Positions 33,823-42,870 of a stretch of DNA of 64,000 nucleotides are shown in pieces; position 1 is the first letter of the stretch; the number at the start of each line of letters is the position of its first letter. A program made the translations under genes and the position numbers. The notes under the pieces were generated by a model. That model was not told the origin of the DNA and ran no database searches. It was given only the letters and a program-made list of their open reading frames with translations. The stretch comes from Hyphomicrobiales bacterium (GTDB taxonomy: Bacteria > Pseudomonadota > Alphaproteobacteria > Rhizobiales > Xanthobacteraceae): contig WHTP01000004.1 of the NCBI GenBank assembly GCA_009377695.1, forward strand, positions 1-64,000. Direction: 5' to 3'.

Positions 33823-34704
33823 TCAACCGCGCGGCACGTTGTCGATCACGCCGGACCCGTCGGCCAGGCGGCTGCGGCGGAACTCGACCGGCGTCATGCC
33901 GGCAAACTGCCGGAAATCGCGGATGAGATGCGCCTGGTCGAAATAGCCGGCGTCGAGCGCCACCTCGGCCCATCGCGACGAGAGATCAGTCGTCTGCCGA
34001 TCCACCACGCGACGGAACCGCAGCAGCCGGGCAATGGTCTTGGGTGCGAGTCCGATGTCCTGGCGGAATTTGCTCGCGAGGTGCTTGCGGCTCCATTGCA
34101 ACTCATCGGCGAGCGCCGCGACCGGGATCATACCGCCGGTGTCGCTTAGCCGGGTCCAGGCATGCCTGACCGCTCCGGACACGGACTGTGCGTCCGCGAC
34201 ACGGCCAATCAAAAATCGCTCGAGGATGTCGAAGCGGGTTTGCCAGTCCACCGCCTCGGCAATTTGCGTTTCGAGCTCCGCGCCGGCGCGACCCATCACG
34301 TCGGAGAAATCGACGATCCGCTCCGACAACTCGTGCATCGGAATGCCGAAAATCTCCCGAGCACCGATCGGCGTCAGATTGAACTGCAGGCAATGGGACG
34401 CGCCGGTGTTCTCGCTGATCGCGTAGGTCGAGTACATGCCGGCGACGAAGCTGCCGTGGCGCATCATGCGGCCGGGCTTGTGGCCGTCACCCAGACTCCA
34501 TGCCGGCCCGAAATTGATGATCACCGGGACGATCGGGAGTGCGAACTCGACGCGGCGTACCGTTGCCGAGCCCCACTCCCGATAACCCTGATAATCCGAG
34601 ACATAGGGCGCAAGCCGCGCATCGGGCCGGCAACGAATGAGCTCCCAGCGCCCGATGTCCGACGCGTGCCGGATGGTCTCGAGCCGGGCCGGATCGATGG
34701 GCAT
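33823..34704 (-). CDS. AraC-family transcriptional regulator
   Basis: 293 aa. N-terminal ligand/dimer region (about 1-165) and C-terminal double helix-turn-helix (about 190-280): GMIPVAALADELQWSRKHLASKF and VALDAGYFDQAHLIRDFRQF followed by TPVEFRR. Begins three bases after the trpA stop, so it may be read from the trp transcript. Likely regulates the VOC gene downstream. Ligand unknown. Confidence 0.88.
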   Translation of the reverse strand: MPIDPARLETIRHASDIGRWELIRCRPDARLAPYVSDYQGYREWGSATVRRVEFALPIVPVIINFGPAWSLGDGHKPGRMMRHGSFVAGMYSTYAISENTGASHCLQFNLTPIGAREIFGIPMHELSERIVDFSDVMGRAGAELETQIAEAVDWQTRFDILERFLIGRVADAQSVSGAVRHAWTRLSDTGGMIPVAALADELQWSRKHLASKFRQDIGLAPKTIARLLRFRRVVDRQTTDLSSRWAEVALDAGYFDQAHLIRDFRQFAGMTPVEFRRSRLADGSGVIDNVPRG

Positions 34705-34707
34705 GTG

Positions 34708-35547
34708 CTATCTCGCCCCGCGCCGCGCGCCGCGGACACCGGCCGCCAAATTGGCCACCAACCGGGTGACGGCGCCGACCGAACTTGCGCCGGCCTTGCC
34801 GTTCGTATCAAGCGTCGCCTGCAGCGCATCGATCAGCGCCGAGCCCACCACCACGCCATCGGCGCATTGCGCGATCGCGCGCGCCTGCTCGGCTGTCTTG
34901 ACGCCGAAGCCGACGGCGACCGGCAGCTTGGTGTGGCGCTTGATGCGGGTGACCGATGCATTGACCGCCCGGGTATCGGGCGTTGTCATGCCGGTAATGC
35001 CGGTGACCGAGACGTAGTAGACGAAGCCGGAGGTATTCGCGAGCACGGCGGGAAGCCGCTTGTCGTCGGTGGTTGGCGTCGCCAGCCGGATGAAATTCAA
35101 TCCGGATTTGAGCGCCGGCAGGCACAGCTCATCGTCTTCCTCGGGCGGCAGATCGACAACGATCAAACCATCGACGCCCGCGGTCTTGGCATCGGCAAGA
35201 AATTTGTCGACGCCGTAGATGTAGATCGGATTGTAGTAGCCCATCAGCACGATCGGCGTCGCATGATCGGCGGCGCGAAAATTGCGGATCATGGCGAGCG
35301 TCTTCTTCATGTCCTGCCCGCCCTTGAGCGCGCGCTGCGACGACGCCTGGATCGCAGGGCCGTCCGCCATCGGATCGGTGAACGGCATGCCGATCTCGAT
35401 CACATCGGCGCCGGCATCGGGCAGCGCCTTGAGGATCGCGAACGAGGTGTCGATGTCGGGATCGCCGGCGGTCAGGAACGTCACCAGACCCGCACGGCCC
35501 TGGCGTTTCAAATCGGCAAATCGGTTGTCGATGCGCGTTGAGGACAT
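34708..35547 (-). CDS. trpA: Tryptophan synthase alpha chain
   Basis: 279 aa TIM barrel cleaving indole-3-glycerol phosphate to indole for TrpB. Seen: [40 protein letters not shown] with the catalytic Glu, [27 protein letters not shown] with catalytic Asp, and [11 protein letters not shown]. Lies 12 bases after a small membrane gene that separates it from trpB. Confidence 0.96.
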   Translation of the reverse strand: MSSTRIDNRFADLKRQGRAGLVTFLTAGDPDIDTSFAILKALPDAGADVIEIGMPFTDPMADGPAIQASSQRALKGGQDMKKTLAMIRNFRAADHATPIVLMGYYNPIYIYGVDKFLADAKTAGVDGLIVVDLPPEEDDELCLPALKSGLNFIRLATPTTDDKRLPAVLANTSGFVYYVSVTGITGMTTPDTRAVNASVTRIKRHTKLPVAVGFGVKTAEQARAIAQCADGVVVGSALIDALQATLDTNGKAGASSVGAVTRLVANLAAGVRGARRGAR

Positions 35548-35559
35548 GTCTTCGTGGAT

Positions 35560-35784
35560 TCACTTCGGTGAGGGCGGGCGGCGATTTTGCGCGCGCATGG
35601 CCGCGAGCCGAACGTTGGCGATGCCGATGATCAGCACCGCGATCGCGGTGATCAGGTTGAACCAGTCCTGTCCCGTCAGCAGCGGTCCCGGCAGCAGCAC
35701 CCGGACGCGCAAGAAATACGCGAGATAGGCCGCGGCCACGATAACCATGATCCAGCCGGTGACCTTCTGGCGGTTATAGATCAC
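35560..35784 (-). CDS. Small two-helix membrane protein between trpB and trpA
   Basis: 74 aa, unrecognised. Two hydrophobic segments (about 9-25, [16 protein letters not shown]; about 44-61, [17 protein letters not shown]) joined by a short proline-containing loop; basic C-terminus [11 protein letters not shown] 35784 overlaps the trpB stop (GTGA), so it is probably translated by coupling. Nothing in it suggests tryptophan synthesis; a membrane accessory role is only a guess. Real coding status rests on the tight overlap and clear helix pattern. Confidence 0.7.
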   Translation of the reverse strand: MIYNRQKVTGWIMVIVAAAYLAYFLRVRVLLPGPLLTGQDWFNLITAIAVLIIGIANVRLAAMRAQNRRPPSPK

Positions 35785-37031
35785 ATCTTGCCCCCGAGAT
35801 GCTCCGCCACCGAAGCGAGGTCCTTGTCGCCGCGGCCGGAGAGATTGAGCACCATGAGGTGATCCTTCGGTTTCTTCGGCGCGATCTCGATCACGCGGGC
35901 GAGCGCATGCGCCGGCTCCAGCGCCGGGATGATGCCCTCGAGCTTGCAGCAGAGCTGGAACGCCGCCAGCGCCTCTTCGTCGGTCGCGGAGAGGAATGTC
36001 ACGCGGCCAAGATCGTTCAGCCAGGCATGCTCGGGGCCGATGCCGGGATAGTCGAGACCCGCGGAGATCGAATGCGCCTCGTTGATCTGGCCGTCCTCGG
36101 TCATCAAGAGATAGGTGCGATTGCCATGCAGCACGCCCGGCTTGCCGCCGGCCACCGATGCCGCGTGCATGCCGGTGTTAAGGCCGTGACCGGCCGCCTC
36201 GACGCCGTAGATTTCGACATCTTTGTCGTCGAGGAACGGGTAGAACAGCCCCATGGCGTTCGAGCCGCCGCCGATGCAGGCGATGAGCGAGTTTGGCAGC
36301 CGCCCTTCGAGCGCATGCATCTGTTCGCGCGTTTCATTGCCGATCACGCATTGGAAATCGCGGACCATCATCGGATAGGGATGCGGGCCGGCGACCGTGC
36401 CGATGCAATAGAAGGTATTGGCGACATTGGTAACCCAGTCGCGCAACGCTTCGTTCATCGCATCTTTCAGGGTCTTCGAACCGGATTCGACGGGCACGAC
36501 CTTGGCGCCGAGCGCCTTCATGCGCAGCACATTCGGCTGCTGCCGCGCGACGTCGACCGAGCCCATATAGACGACGCATTCCAAGCCGAACTTCGCGCAC
36601 ATGGTCGCGGTGGCGACACCGTGCATACCGGCACCGGTCTCGGCGATGATGCGCGGCTTGCCCATGCGCGTCGCCAGCATGATCTGGCCGAGCACATTGT
36701 TCACCTTGTGCGCGCCGGTATGATTGAGGTCCTCGCGCTTGAAATAGATCTTCGCGCCCCCATTGCCGCCGCGCGCGGCGGCAATGCCACGAAGATGCTT
36801 GGTCATTCGCTCGGCGAAATAGAGCGGCGATGGACGCCCGACATAGTGCGTCAGGTGCCCGTCCATCTCGCGCTTGAACGCGGGATCAGCCTTGGCTTCG
36901 CCGTAGGCTTTCTCGAGCTCGAGGATGAGCGGCATCAGCGTCTCGGCAACGAAACGGCCGCCGTAGATACCGAAGTGGCCGCGCTCGTCGGGTCCGGTGC
37001 GGAACGAATTGGGCTGCTGTGGAGCGGTCAT
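35781..37031 (-). CDS. trpB: Tryptophan synthase beta chain
   Basis: 416 aa PLP enzyme joining indole and serine. Seen: [40 protein letters not shown] with the PLP lysine in [39 protein letters not shown] phosphate loop and [16 protein letters not shown]. Start overlaps the trpF stop by four bases. Normal length. Confidence 0.97.
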   Translation of the reverse strand: MTAPQQPNSFRTGPDERGHFGIYGGRFVAETLMPLILELEKAYGEAKADPAFKREMDGHLTHYVGRPSPLYFAERMTKHLRGIAAARGGNGGAKIYFKREDLNHTGAHKVNNVLGQIMLATRMGKPRIIAETGAGMHGVATATMCAKFGLECVVYMGSVDVARQQPNVLRMKALGAKVVPVESGSKTLKDAMNEALRDWVTNVANTFYCIGTVAGPHPYPMMVRDFQCVIGNETREQMHALEGRLPNSLIACIGGGSNAMGLFYPFLDDKDVEIYGVEAAGHGLNTGMHAASVAGGKPGVLHGNRTYLLMTEDGQINEAHSISAGLDYPGIGPEHAWLNDLGRVTFLSATDEEALAAFQLCCKLEGIIPALEPAHALARVIEIAPKKPKDHLMVLNLSGRGDKDLASVAEHLGGKM

Positions 37032-37705
37032 GCGTTGCTCGCAACCTTGCGCACGCCTGCGCCGGTCGCTTCACGAACGGTGCGGATGAAGGCGCGGATC
37101 TTGTCGAGGTCCTTCACGCCCGGCGCGCACTCGACCCCGGACGACACGTCGACCGCAGGCACACCGGTGATACGGAGCGCTTCGGTGATGTTGGACGCAT
37201 CGAGTCCGCCCGAGAGCATATACGGCACGCCGGGATTGAGGCCCGCAAGTAATGTCCAGTCGAAGCTCTTGCCGAGCCCACCGGGCCGGGTCGCCTCGCG
37301 CGGCGCGCGTGCATCGAAGATCAACTTGTCCGCGACATCTGCATAGAGCCGGATCGGGGAGAGGTCCGAACGAATCTCGATCGGCAGGGCCTTCATGACC
37401 GGCAAGCCGAAGCGGGTCCGCACCATGACGACTCGCTCGGGCGTCTCCTTGCCGTGCAGCTGCAGTATATCGGGTTCGAGCGCCTCGATGCTCGCCGCAA
37501 GGAGGTCATCGTCGGCATCGACCGAGAGCGCCACCTTCTTCGCGCGCCCGCGCGCCCGCGCGCCAAGCGTCCGGGCCGCCTCGAAGCCGAGGTGCCGCGG
37601 CGACGGTGGAAAGAACACGAAGCCGACATAGTCCGCGCCCGCATCGAGCGCGACATCGACCGCGTCGGGCGTCATCAGGCCGCAAATCTTGATCTCTACG
37701 GACAT
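37028..37705 (-). CDS. trpF: Phosphoribosylanthranilate isomerase
   Basis: 225 aa TIM barrel for the third tryptophan step. Seen: [20 protein letters not shown] with the catalytic Cys, [39 protein letters not shown] with catalytic Asp and [15 protein letters not shown]. First gene of trpFB-small-trpA; the region upstream is occupied by an A-13-B palindrome unit. Confidence 0.96.
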   Translation of the reverse strand: MSVEIKICGLMTPDAVDVALDAGADYVGFVFFPPSPRHLGFEAARTLGARARGRAKKVALSVDADDDLLAASIEALEPDILQLHGKETPERVVMVRTRFGLPVMKALPIEIRSDLSPIRLYADVADKLIFDARAPREATRPGGLGKSFDWTLLAGLNPGVPYMLSGGLDASNITEALRITGVPAVDVSSGVECAPGVKDLDKIRAFIRTVREATGAGVRKVASNA

Positions 37706-37812
37706 GTGCGAGCTTTGGCGCCTCTAGGCCACTTGAGCGCGATTTCTTCCAAGCCGGTTCCCGCACGGATCCAAGTCCAGCGCAGGCTTCGAGATGCTCT
37801 ATTGCTGCGGTT

Positions 37813-37890
37813 CTAGTGTGGCGGTTCAGAAGTCCGCATCATTCTCGCGGCGAGTCCAACATGCGGACTTCTGAACCAAAGCCACACTAG
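37813..37890 (+). repeat. CTAG palindrome, family A (A-13-B unit)
   Basis: The cleanest family A copy: CTAG at both ends, inner stem GGTTCAGAAGTCCGCAT and complement, AAA bulge in the right arm. Followed by linker ATTCAAAGAGTTG (37891-37903). Confidence 0.9.
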
Positions 37891-37903
37891 ATTCAAAGAG
37901 TTG

Positions 37904-37978
37904 CTAGTGTCCTTCGATTCCGAAGTTCGTATAAGCGGCCGCTGCGAAATGGTACGAACTTCGGAATCGGGACACTAG
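37904..37978 (+). repeat. CTAG palindrome, family B (A-13-B unit)
   Basis: CTAG to CTAG with stem GATTCCGAAGTTCGTA, loop containing AAGCGGCCGCT and a TT bulge in the left arm. Completes a 166-bp two-hairpin unit. Confidence 0.9.
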
Positions 37979-38035
37979 CGCGGCCTGACCAATTTGTCTT
38001 GCCTCGTCAGGCCGTTGATGCGGTGGGCGAATTCC

Positions 38036-38410
38036 TTACCCCGCCGGCGGCGGGATGCTCAGCCGCGTAGCCGGGTCGACGGTCGCCGGCGCCTTGGCTG
38101 GGGCGGGGCCATCACGTCGCTTGAGCTGGTCGTTTTCGGTCCGCAGCTCGCGCGCCCGCGCTTCCGCCTCCCGGGCACGCCCACGCCACTTGCCCTGCCG
38201 CATCCAGGCTGCGGCACCGCCCAGAATCACGCCGGCAATGACCAGCGCGAGGATCAGCGCATAGAGCGGCAGCATCAGCGAAACCGCCGGTTCCGCCGGA
38301 TTGAACGGATCGAAGGAGACGGTCACGGCCTGCCGATTGGCGACCGCGAATGCAACAAGAACGATCGCCAGGGGGATCAGGATTAGTGCCCTGACAATCT
38401 TTCGGATCAT
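38036..38410 (-). CDS. lapA: LapA-domain inner-membrane protein
   Basis: 124 aa. Two hydrophobic segments (IVRALILIPLAIVLVAFAVA; VSLMLPLYALILALVIAGVI) around NRQAVTVSFDPF, then a charged coiled-coil REAEARARELRTENDQLKRR and a Pro/Ala-rich tail. This is the LapA/DUF1049 layout; in enterobacteria LapA helps regulate LPS synthesis through LpxC, and here it follows ihfB as in other rhizobia. ATG 38410. Confidence 0.85.
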   Translation of the reverse strand: MIRKIVRALILIPLAIVLVAFAVANRQAVTVSFDPFNPAEPAVSLMLPLYALILALVIAGVILGGAAAWMRQGKWRGRAREAEARARELRTENDQLKRRDGPAPAKAPATVDPATRLSIPPPAG

Positions 38411-38483
38411 GATCGCGCCACGCGATTTTTTCTCCAGGGCACGATCTGTTCCGACAGTGGGACCCGGCTTCGGGATCTTGCCC

Positions 38484-38771
38484 TTATGGCGCCAAGCGGT
38501 TGAGCCGCTCGCGCATTTCCTTGCCGGTCTTGAAGAACGGCACCGCCTTCCTGCCGACCGAGACATGTGCACCGGTGCGCGGATTGCGGCCGGTGCGAGC
38601 AGGCCTGTTCTTCACCGAGAACGCCCCGAAGCCGCGGAGCTCGACCCGGTCGCCGCGCGCCATGGCGGCGATGATCTCACCCAGGATCGCGTTGACGATG
38701 TTCTCGACATCGCGCTGATAGAGATGCGGGTTCTGCGACGCGATACGTTGCACAAGCTCGGACTTGATCAT
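38484..38771 (-). CDS. ihfB: Integration host factor beta subunit
   Basis: 95 aa DNA-bending protein: [39 protein letters not shown] and the arm motif [20 protein letters not shown], with [14 protein letters not shown]. Length and motifs match IhfB. Works as a heterodimer with IhfA, whose gene is not in the window. Confidence 0.95.
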   Translation of the reverse strand: MIKSELVQRIASQNPHLYQRDVENIVNAILGEIIAAMARGDRVELRGFGAFSVKNRPARTGRNPRTGAHVSVGRKAVPFFKTGKEMRERLNRLAP

Positions 38772-38822
38772 CGGACGCCGTCCCCCTCTGGTGGTCGAGC
38801 AGACAATCGGTCCGCTGGGTCG

Positions 38823-38915
38823 TGAACCGCCGCACTAGTGTCCCGATTCCAAATGATGCGGACCGCCACATTAGCACGTTTGGCTTTCCAGTGTGGTTCA
38901 GAACCACCACACTAG
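38823..38915 (-). repeat. Degraded CTAG palindrome cluster (B/A remnants)
   Basis: TGAACCGCCGCACTAG (38823-38838) is a family A end. From the same CTAG, CTAGTGTCCCGATTCCAAA (family B end) runs into ATGCGGACCGCCACATTAG (family A end with internal deletion, to 38874). A small palindrome CCAGTGTGGTTCAGAACCAC with CACACTAG (38888-38915) is family A without its loop. At least three events have collapsed here. Confidence 0.7.
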
Positions 38916-39895
38916 TTGGCGGATGGAGGGTGCCAAAGCGCCAGGAGACCGTCAAGATTGAGACGCTCCATGGCCTGGACGGCGCCGAGCCCTTCGAACC
39001 GCCGGGCAAGGGCGCCAAGCCCGACGCCGTCAAGCAGGGTGACCGCCGCGGTGTGCAGGAATGGCAGGTCGCCGAAGCGATCGCGCAGCCGGAAGTCGCG
39101 GACCGGCGTCTTCGGGTCGATCTTCTTCTCCTTCGCGAGCCAGGCGATCGCCGCCCGTTCACCGCCGAGCTCATCCACGAGCTTGAGCGTCAAGCCCTGG
39201 CGGCCGGTGAACACCCGTCCGTCGGATACAGTCGCGAGCGTCGCGTCGTCGAGATTGCGCCGCTTCTGTACCAGTCCTTTGAACCAGGCGTAGGAGTCGG
39301 CCACGATCGCTTCGACTGCCTTGCGCGCCTCCGGGCTGGTCGGCTCGAAGCCTGAGGGCGCGGCTTTGAGCGGCGATGATTTGATGGTCTCAACGTGGAC
39401 GCCGATCGTCTTGAGCAGATCGGACACGTTCGGATACTGGAACAGCACGCCGATCGAACCGACCAGCGCGGTCTCAGCCGCGACGATGCGGTCGCCGCCA
39501 AGCGCCGCGATGTAGCCACCGGATGCGGCCAATCCGTCCACCACCACAACCGTCGGCTTGCTCTCGCGCAGCCGCATCAGCGAATCGTACAGCTCTTCCG
39601 ATCCCGAGGTGGTGCCGCCGGGACTGTTGATATGCACGATGACGGCCTTCGCCCGCGACTTGGCGAGACGCTCCAGCGCCTCGACGCGCTTCCGGTCGGT
39701 GCGGATCAATCCGGTGATGGTGACGCGCGCGATGGCGCCGGTGGCCCCGGTCAGCATCGCAGAACCGGGCGCACGCAATGCGATGCCGGCGCCAACCACG
39801 GCGATGATCGCGAGCAGCGCGGCGAACACCCGCCACGCGGTGAGCTTCCGCCGCATCCGGCGTCGATCGACAATGGTGTCGGCATCGAGCGACAT
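38912..39895 (-). CDS. sppA: Signal peptide peptidase SppA-like S49 protease
   Basis: 327 aa inner-membrane serine protease that degrades cleaved signal peptides. N-terminal membrane anchor (about 20-38, VFAALLAIIAVVGAGIAL), then VIVHINSPGGTTSGSEELYD, catalytic Ser in VDGLAASGGYIAALGGDRI, TALVGSIGVLFQYPNV, and general-base Lys in ETIKSSPLKAAPSGFEP. Short 36K-type form. ATG 39895 preferred over the longer open frame. Between rpsA and ihfB as in related genomes. Its stop overlaps the border of a degraded CTAG palindrome. Confidence 0.93.
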   Translation of the reverse strand: MSLDADTIVDRRRMRRKLTAWRVFAALLAIIAVVGAGIALRAPGSAMLTGATGAIARVTITGLIRTDRKRVEALERLAKSRAKAVIVHINSPGGTTSGSEELYDSLMRLRESKPTVVVVDGLAASGGYIAALGGDRIVAAETALVGSIGVLFQYPNVSDLLKTIGVHVETIKSSPLKAAPSGFEPTSPEARKAVEAIVADSYAWFKGLVQKRRNLDDATLATVSDGRVFTGRQGLTLKLVDELGGERAAIAWLAKEKKIDPKTPVRDFRLRDRFGDLPFLHTAAVTLLDGVGLGALARRFEGLGAVQAMERLNLDGLLALWHPPSAN

Positions 39896-40075
39896 GCTTG
39901 GTCTCCCTCGATGAATCGGGCGACGACACTGCCGCCACCCGCCATCACGGTCAAATGGGCCCACCAACCGGACGCAATTGTGGCAAACGGCGTCTAAACG
40001 ACGCCGCTGCTCACAACAATGGCGAACGGCTCCGGAACATGATCCCGAAACCCCGAAACCGGCTTCCGGACGGGA

Positions 40076-41809
40076 TTAAGCCTCGTCGTCGTCGTCCTTC
40101 TTGTCGGCGGCGCGCTTGAGCGCGGTGCCGAGAATGTCGCCCAGCGTCGCGCCCGAGTCGGACGAACCGTACTGCGCGATGGCTTCCTTCTCCTCCGCGA
40201 CCTCAAGCGCCTTGATCGACACCGAGACCTTGTGGGCGCGGCGGTCGAGCTGGGTGACGCGGGCGTCGACCTTCTGACCGACCTGGAAGCGGTCGGCACG
40301 CTGGTCGCCGCGGTCGCGCGCAAGGTCGGCGCGACGGATGAAGGCTTCGAGATCGGTGCCGACGATCTTGACGTCGATGCCGCCCTCTTTCACCGCGGTC
40401 ACCTCGCAGGTGACGACGCTGCCTTTCTTGACGTCGCCCGCGGACTCGGCCGTGAACGGATCGCCTTCGAGCTGCTTGACACCGAGCGAAATGCGCTCCT
40501 TCTCGACGTCGACGTCGAGCACCTGCGCGCGCACCTTGTCGCCCTTCTTGTACTCCTCGATCACCTGCTCGCCCGGACGCTTCCAGTCGAGGTCGGACAG
40601 ATGGACCATGCCGTCGACATCGCCGTCGAGGCCGAGGAACAGGCCGAACTCGGTCTTGTTCTTGACTTCGCCTTCGACGATCGAGCCAGAGGGATACTTC
40701 TCGATGAAGACCTCCCACGGATTGCGCATGGTTTGTTTAAGACCAAGGGAGATTCGGCGTTTCACCGGATCGACCTCGAGGATCTGCACCTCGACCTCTT
40801 GCGAGGTAGAGACGATTTTGCCGGGGTGCACGTTCTTCTTGGTCCACGACATCTCGGAGACGTGGATCAGGCCCTCGATGCCGGGCTCCAATTCAACGAA
40901 CGCGCCGTAGTCGGTGATGTTGGTGACGCGCCCGGTGAAGCGCGCACCGACCGGATATTTGCCCTCGATGCCCTGCCACGGGTCGTCGAGCAATTGTTTC
41001 ATTCCAAGTGAAATGCGGTGGGTCTCGTGGTTGATCTTGATGATCTTGACCTTCACCTGCTGCCCGATGTTGAGCACTTCGGTCGGGTGATTGACGCGCC
41101 GCCATGCAATGTCGGTCACGTGCAGCAGGCCGTCGATGCCGCCGAGATCCACGAACGCACCGTAGTCGGTGATGTTCTTGACCACGCCGTCGATGACCTG
41201 ACCCTCTTCGAGGTTTTGCACCAGCTCCTGGCGCTGCTCGGCGCGGGTCTCTTCGAGCACGGTGCGTCGCGAGACAACGATATTGCCGCGGCGGCGATCC
41301 ATCTTCAGGATCTGGAACGGCTGCGGCACGTTCATCAGCGGGCCGACGTCGCGGATCGGACGGATGTCGACTTGCGAGCGCGGCAGGAACGCCACGGCGC
41401 CATCGAGATCGACGGTGAAGCCGCCCTTGACCTGGCTGGAGATGATGCCGGAAACCTTCTCGTTACCCTGGAACGCTTTTTCGAGCTTGCCCCAGCTCTC
41501 CTCACGGCGAGCCTTATCGCGTGAAAGGACCGCTTCGCCGAGCGCATTCTCGATGCGCTCGAGATAAACTTCGACGGTGTCGCCGACCTTGATGTCGGCC
41601 TGCCGGCCCGGTCCCGCGAATTCGCGCAGTGCGACGCGGCCCTCGGTCTTCGCGCCGACGTCGATGACCGCAAGGTCCTTCTCGATGCCGACGACCTTGC
41701 CCTTGACGACGGTGCCCTCCGAGGGACTGCCCTGGGTGAACGACTCCTCGAGCATTGCAGCGAAATCTTCGCGCGACGGCGTGGCGGAACTTGTGGCAAC
41801 GTTTGCCAT
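40076..41809 (-). CDS. rpsA: 30S ribosomal protein S1
   Basis: 577 aa mRNA-binding ribosomal protein with six S1 (OB-fold) modules; clear copies contain ITDYGAFVDLGGIDGLLHVT, ITDYGAFVELEPGIEGLIHV and KTEFGLFLGLDGDVDGMVHL. Acidic C-terminal tail KKDDDDEA. ATG 41809 with CAGGAGA upstream. Follows cmk as in most proteobacteria. The longer open frame upstream is not needed. Confidence 0.97.
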   Translation of the reverse strand: MANVATSSATPSREDFAAMLEESFTQGSPSEGTVVKGKVVGIEKDLAVIDVGAKTEGRVALREFAGPGRQADIKVGDTVEVYLERIENALGEAVLSRDKARREESWGKLEKAFQGNEKVSGIISSQVKGGFTVDLDGAVAFLPRSQVDIRPIRDVGPLMNVPQPFQILKMDRRRGNIVVSRRTVLEETRAEQRQELVQNLEEGQVIDGVVKNITDYGAFVDLGGIDGLLHVTDIAWRRVNHPTEVLNIGQQVKVKIIKINHETHRISLGMKQLLDDPWQGIEGKYPVGARFTGRVTNITDYGAFVELEPGIEGLIHVSEMSWTKKNVHPGKIVSTSQEVEVQILEVDPVKRRISLGLKQTMRNPWEVFIEKYPSGSIVEGEVKNKTEFGLFLGLDGDVDGMVHLSDLDWKRPGEQVIEEYKKGDKVRAQVLDVDVEKERISLGVKQLEGDPFTAESAGDVKKGSVVTCEVTAVKEGGIDVKIVGTDLEAFIRRADLARDRGDQRADRFQVGQKVDARVTQLDRRAHKVSVSIKALEVAEEKEAIAQYGSSDSGATLGDILGTALKRAADKKDDDDEA

Positions 41810-41908
41810 GAACTCTCCTGGTCTACGATCGGCCGGTCTGGTGTGAATGGGCGTTTCGAGCGGACGGACCGAAAGCCTTACGGGCCCTCGGCACCGCCGA
41901 CATAGCAC

Positions 41909-41923
41909 CCTGCGTGACGCAGG
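41909..41923. other. Small hairpin in the cmk-rpsA spacer
   Basis: Perfect 7-bp stem CCTGCGT-G-ACGCAGG about 100 bases before the rpsA start. S1 synthesis is autoregulated through its leader in E. coli; whether this stem takes part is unknown. Confidence 0.35.
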
Positions 41924-42039
41924 CAGCGTATACTTGTCGGCGGCCCGGCGCATCCCGAGCGATCGAAACGATGGTTCAGTTCGGGCATGCCGTCACGAAT
42001 GCGGTCGGAGCAGGCTCATCCTCCATGACGGCAGCGCGG

Positions 42040-42678
42040 TCAGCCGCGCTGTCGGCCTGCTCGGACGGCTTCGACAATGTCGATGGCTGCCCGGAATGCC
42101 GCGTCTATATCTAACTGCGTGGTATCGAGCAAGTGCGCATCCGGCGCACGTTTCAGCGGCGCGGCAGCCCGGCCGCTATCGCGCTGGTCCCGGCGCAGGA
42201 TGTCGGCCAGCACCTCTTCCTCGTTCACCGACACGCCGGCGGCCTGAAGCTCCAGCGTGCGCCGCCGGGCGCGCGCCTCCGGTGCGGCGGTGACGAAGAT
42301 CTTGATGTCGGCATCGGGGAAGATGACGGTCCCGATATCTCGTCCGTCGAGCACCGCACCGGGCGGGGTACGGCCAAAACCGCGCTGGAAATCGATCAAC
42401 GCCGCTCGCACCTCCGGGATTGCCGACACAACCGAGGCCGCCTCGCCCACCGGATGGCTTTTCAGCACCTGTTCGTCGAACCGAGAGGGATCGAGCGAAC
42501 GGGCCGCGCGGCCGGCACACGCCACGTCGTCAAGCGGCTCGCCGGCATCCAGCACGGCCTTGGCCACGGCGCGATAGATCAGGCCCGTATCGAGGTGCCG
42601 AAGCCCGTAGTGGCCGGCCAGCCGCCTCCCCAGCGTCCCCTTGCCGGACGCCGCTGGTCCGTCGATGGCGATGATCAT
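42040..42678 (-). CDS. cmk: Cytidylate kinase
   Basis: 212 aa; phosphorylates CMP/dCMP. P-loop [56 protein letters not shown] and the [17 protein letters not shown] lid motif. ATG 42678 follows AAGGGCGGA. Sits between aroA and rpsA in the classic aroA-cmk-rpsA order. Confidence 0.96.
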   Translation of the reverse strand: MIIAIDGPAASGKGTLGRRLAGHYGLRHLDTGLIYRAVAKAVLDAGEPLDDVACAGRAARSLDPSRFDEQVLKSHPVGEAASVVSAIPEVRAALIDFQRGFGRTPPGAVLDGRDIGTVIFPDADIKIFVTAAPEARARRRTLELQAAGVSVNEEEVLADILRRDQRDSGRAAAPLKRAPDAHLLDTTQLDIDAAFRAAIDIVEAVRAGRQRG

Positions 42679-42870
42679 TCCGCCCTTCCCGCTCCGCATC
42701 GTCGTCTTAATCGCCGCTGCGTGCGGGACAACCCTCATAAGAAATTATGATTGCAACGGCCAGAAAGTCACATTTGGTTTATCGCCCAAGTGGAAAGCGA
42801 GCTTCTTCTATCCCAAGGACTTTCTCACAGGCTCCTTCGGTCATCAGCACCTAGCTCCCTCCGGCCGTCA

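Larger units (their letters stand above)
37706..38035. other. Intergenic region occupied by an A-13-B palindrome unit
   Basis: No gene supported. The two palindromes at 37813-37978 fill half of the space between lapA and trpF. Confidence 0.7.

Noticed and set aside
35799-37346. 515-codon forward frame opposite trpB and trpF
   Set aside because: No motifs; both trp genes are certain on the other strand.
39997-40075. Repeat of the AAAGTGGGAACCGGTT type after rpsA
   Set aside because: Only a weak resemblance remains (CCCGAAACCGGCTTCCGG); too degraded to call.
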